From Micavibrio sp. UBA1850 (GTDB lineage Bacteria; Pseudomonadota; Alphaproteobacteria; Micavibrionales; Micavibrionaceae), in the NCBI GenBank assembly GCA_002338525.1, contig DDIM01000001.1, forward strand, positions 1 through 26,139: a DNA stretch of 26,139 bases. Reading direction: 5' to 3'. The notes beneath the pieces are model-generated. The model was not told the DNA's origin. It searched no databases and saw only the letters and a list, made by a program, of their open reading frames with translations. Below are positions 24,158-26,139 of the stretch, in pieces. How positions within the stretch are numbered: the stretch's first letter is position 1; each line of letters begins with the position of its first letter. Made by a program: the position numbers and the translations under genes.

Positions 24158-25695
24158 CCTAAGACCTCCGCAAATAGGCTTGGTAAATCATTTGCAATAT
24201 TTTGCTGTGTTTCTTCCCCTATATGTACACCAAGCTTTGAACGCCTCCATAATATATCCTCAAGACCTCGTGCCATTTCTTGCTTGATCATATAAACAAG
24301 CTCTTTTTCATAAACGCCTTCGCCGTAATGCACACCCAAGCCAAGGAGACTATCGCCATGTTGCAGGATCTGATCCATGTTTGTTCCATACGCCTTTGCA
24401 TAGCGGAGTAGTAGATCATCGGGTACCCATGGGAATTTCTTAGATTGAGATGCGATAAACTGATCAAAATCTCTTTGTGGCATTTGCCCGCCCGGAAGAG
24501 GTGCTTTGTGCGTCCATGCCCCCTTATCATCCTCTAGGCCTAATGCGTCAAATATTTTAGCAACAGCTTTTTCAGATAACGCCCTATAGGTTGTTAATTT
24601 ACCACCAAATATAGAAAGTAGCGGCGCCCCCTCGTCATCTAATTCTAATTTGTAATCTCGTGTAACAGCCTTCGCATCATCAGCCCCATCATCAAGAAGC
24701 GGTCGAACACCGCTATAGCTCCACTTGATGTCATCCGGCCCAACTGACTGTCGAAAACTTCTATTGACCGCCGCACAAAGGTAATCTATTTCAGCCCCAG
24801 AAATTGTAGCCTCTTTAGGATCTCCTTCATGAGCCTCCTCCGTTGTACCAATCAATGTATAACGACCTTCATATGGCCATAAGAATATGACACGCCCGTC
24901 AGGTTGTTGTAACAAGTATCCGTGATCGCCTTCATAGAACTTATCAACGATGATATGGCTGCCTTTCACAAGGCGAACATTTAAAGTCTCCTCATCTGCC
25001 AATTGATTGTGATCAAGGACTTTGCGAACCCAAGGTCCTGCCGCATTCACAACCATTTTTGTTGTGACGCAATATTCTGTATTTGTCAGGTTATCACGCA
25101 CAGTCACCAACCAGCGCCCGCCCTTGCGCACTGCCGAGACACACTCGTGATGCGGTCTAATATGTGCACCACGTTTTGCCGCATCGACGGCATTAAGAAC
25201 AACAAGACGAGAATCATCCACCCAGCAATCAGAGTATGAAAAGGCTTTTGTATATTGACCGCCCAGTGCCTGTGTATACACGCTGTCTTTTAATTTAAAT
25301 CCGAATGACCGCTTGAGACGTTTATGCCGAATAGCCAGAAAATCATACATAAGCAGCCCGATGCGTATAAGCCACGCAGGGCGTAAATAAGGCTCGTGCG
25401 GCATAATAAAACGCATAGGCGACACAATGTGAGGTGCTATATTTAAAAGCACATTACGTTCCTTCAATGCCGAACGCACCAATCCAAACTCGTAGTACTC
25501 AAGATAGCGTAATCCACCATGGATCATTTTACTACTCATCGAAGATGTAGCATTGGCTAAATCCCCCTTTTCCAGCAATAAAGTAGATAAGCCTCGGCCC
25601 ACAGCATCTCGCGCAATACCGGCCCCGTTCACGCCGCCGCCAATAATGCATATATCGAAGTTGGCGCGTAAATTATTTGTTGTTCTATGATTCAT
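24154..25695 (-). CDS. glpD: Aerobic glycerol-3-phosphate dehydrogenase
   Basis: GlpD is a membrane-associated FAD enzyme that oxidises glycerol-3-phosphate to dihydroxyacetone phosphate and passes electrons to quinone. The 513-residue protein has the Rossmann FAD motif IIGGGVNGAGIARDAVGRG (17-35), the signature GLRYLEYYEFGLVRSAL, MVVNAAGPWV, KGSHIIVD, FLWPYEGRYTLIGTTEE, GVRPLLDDG and GGKLTTYR, all as expected of GlpD. Length is normal. It is first in the glpDK operon. The ATG has no ribosome site and lies seven bases after a good -10 box, suggesting a leaderless mRNA. It diverges from the TadE-like gene over 147 bases. Confidence 0.97.
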   Translation of the reverse strand: MNHRTTNNLRANFDICIIGGGVNGAGIARDAVGRGLSTLLLEKGDLANATSSMSSKMIHGGLRYLEYYEFGLVRSALKERNVLLNIAPHIVSPMRFIMPHEPYLRPAWLIRIGLLMYDFLAIRHKRLKRSFGFKLKDSVYTQALGGQYTKAFSYSDCWVDDSRLVVLNAVDAAKRGAHIRPHHECVSAVRKGGRWLVTVRDNLTNTEYCVTTKMVVNAAGPWVRKVLDHNQLADEETLNVRLVKGSHIIVDKFYEGDHGYLLQQPDGRVIFLWPYEGRYTLIGTTEEAHEGDPKEATISGAEIDYLCAAVNRSFRQSVGPDDIKWSYSGVRPLLDDGADDAKAVTRDYKLELDDEGAPLLSIFGGKLTTYRALSEKAVAKIFDALGLEDDKGAWTHKAPLPGGQMPQRDFDQFIASQSKKFPWVPDDLLLRYAKAYGTNMDQILQHGDSLLGLGVHYGEGVYEKELVYMIKQEMARGLEDILWRRSKLGVHIGEETQQNIANDLPSLFAEVLG

Positions 25696-25702
25696 AAATC
25701 AT

Positions 25703-25730
25703 AATTTAGCACGCCTGTATCCCTAATCAA
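25703..25730 (-). promoter_or_regulatory. Predicted sigma70 promoter of glpDK, leaderless
   Basis: On the minus strand: TTGATT, 16 bases, TAAATT, with the glpD ATG starting seven bases after the -10 box. The predicted start of transcription falls on or beside the start codon. Confidence 0.45.
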
Positions 25731-25842
25731 ATATCAATAAAATGCGATTTAAATACAAAATAAATCATCGGCAAAATTAAACAGGTCTTTAACATTCTTT
25801 GCGATACTAAAACATACCCCTAACCCAAGGATTCAATAGACT

Positions 25843-26139
25843 ATGACAGAGTTATTCAAAAAATGGACGACACAAAACGATGGCGCAACAGCCATTGAGT
25901 TTGCGCTCATATCTGTTCCTGTTGTGTTTCTCATTATTGGAATCATTGAGCTGTCTTTATTTTTTGCCACATCAACTCTTCTACATGGCGCAGCAGAATC
26001 AGCCTCCCGACTTATCCGCACGGGCCAAATTCAACAAGCACAAGGCGACCCTCAGACTATGTTTGAATCCGCTTTATGCGATCATGCCGCGATATTTATT
26101 TCATGCGCACAAATTCAATACGAAGCCGTTCAGCTCGAT
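25843..26139 (+). CDS. TadE-like pilus assembly protein (partial, runs off the right edge)
   Basis: The first 99 codons of a TadE/TadF-like pseudopilin protein. The N-terminus MTELFKKWTTQNDGATAIEF matches the TadE pattern: a basic start, a DGATAIEFAL motif where the family has (D/E)GxxAxEFAL, then a transmembrane helix (about 19-42). After the helix come LLHGAAESASRLIRTGQIQ, typical of the family, and two cysteines. The product would be a membrane-anchored minor pseudopilin of a Tad (tight adherence) pilus. AAGG lies 12 bases before the ATG. No other tad gene is in the window; they may follow beyond the edge. Confidence 0.85.
   Translation, partial: MTELFKKWTTQNDGATAIEFALISVPVVFLIIGIIELSLFFATSTLLHGAAESASRLIRTGQIQQAQGDPQTMFESALCDHAAIFISCAQIQYEAVQLD

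Noticed and set aside
25777..25793. TTAA-N8-TTAAC upstream of the TadE-like gene, suggesting a CtrA box
   Set aside because: The CtrA consensus has a seven-base spacer; here it is eight, and the region is AT-rich, so chance is likely.
1..26139. tRNA, rRNA, CRISPR, insertion sequence or prophage
   Set aside because: No cloverleaf with a CCA-compatible acceptor, no regularly spaced repeats, no transposase or phage gene was seen on either strand by reading.

Overview
The window reads as ordinary chromosomal DNA of a low-to-moderate GC alphaproteobacterium. The evidence is a C4-pathway (Shemin) 5-aminolevulinate synthase, a 17-kDa-antigen-type glycine-zipper lipoprotein, a Zincin_1-type protein of the kind common in that class, a TadE-like pseudopilin protein, and the overall gene style. 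Genus cannot be told from the sequence. I see about 26 protein genes on both strands, short intergenic gaps, no stretch over 300 bases without a gene, and no rRNA, tRNA, CRISPR array, insertion sequence or phage module.

Layout. Bases 1-1800 (minus) carry a small tautomerase, a hotdog thioesterase and fabI, the last two overlapping in a TAATG coupling. Bases 2034-3656 (plus) encode an unrecognised protein with an HExxH motif. Next are a minus-strand glycine-zipper lipoprotein and, diverging from it, pdxH followed by htpG. Bases 6873-8632 (minus) are the oddest part: a possible 75-aa protein, a Zincin_1 relative that has lost its zinc histidines, and a protein that looks like a DUF433 antitoxin fused to a DUF5615 PIN-like toxin. 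A ribokinase-like gene then diverges from hemA. Bases 11029-16238 (minus) hold a TetR-type regulator, a large hybrid histidine kinase, an RnfD/NqrB-like membrane protein and a DUF2330 exported protein; the last three are packed as one apparent operon.

An adenosine-kinase-like gene (plus) ends at a strong terminator. A macro-domain gene with a small follower (minus) diverges from an orphan YejA-like solute-binding protein (plus), followed by a lipoprotein overlapping ygfZ. Bases 21393-22630 (minus) carry two unknown genes. glpD-glpK (minus) overlap by 4 bases. A tadE-like gene runs off the right edge.

Working together: glpD/glpK give glycerol catabolism; fabI serves fatty-acid synthesis; hemA, pdxH and ygfZ serve haem, PLP and Fe-S/folate-linked metabolism; htpG is a chaperone; the two PfkB kinases act on sugar or nucleoside. 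The most interesting leads are the DUF433-DUF5615 fusion, the zinc-less Zincin_1 relative beside it, the kinase/RnfD-like/DUF2330 operon, and a pattern of genes with no Shine-Dalgarno site and a promoter almost touching the start codon (leaderless transcripts).
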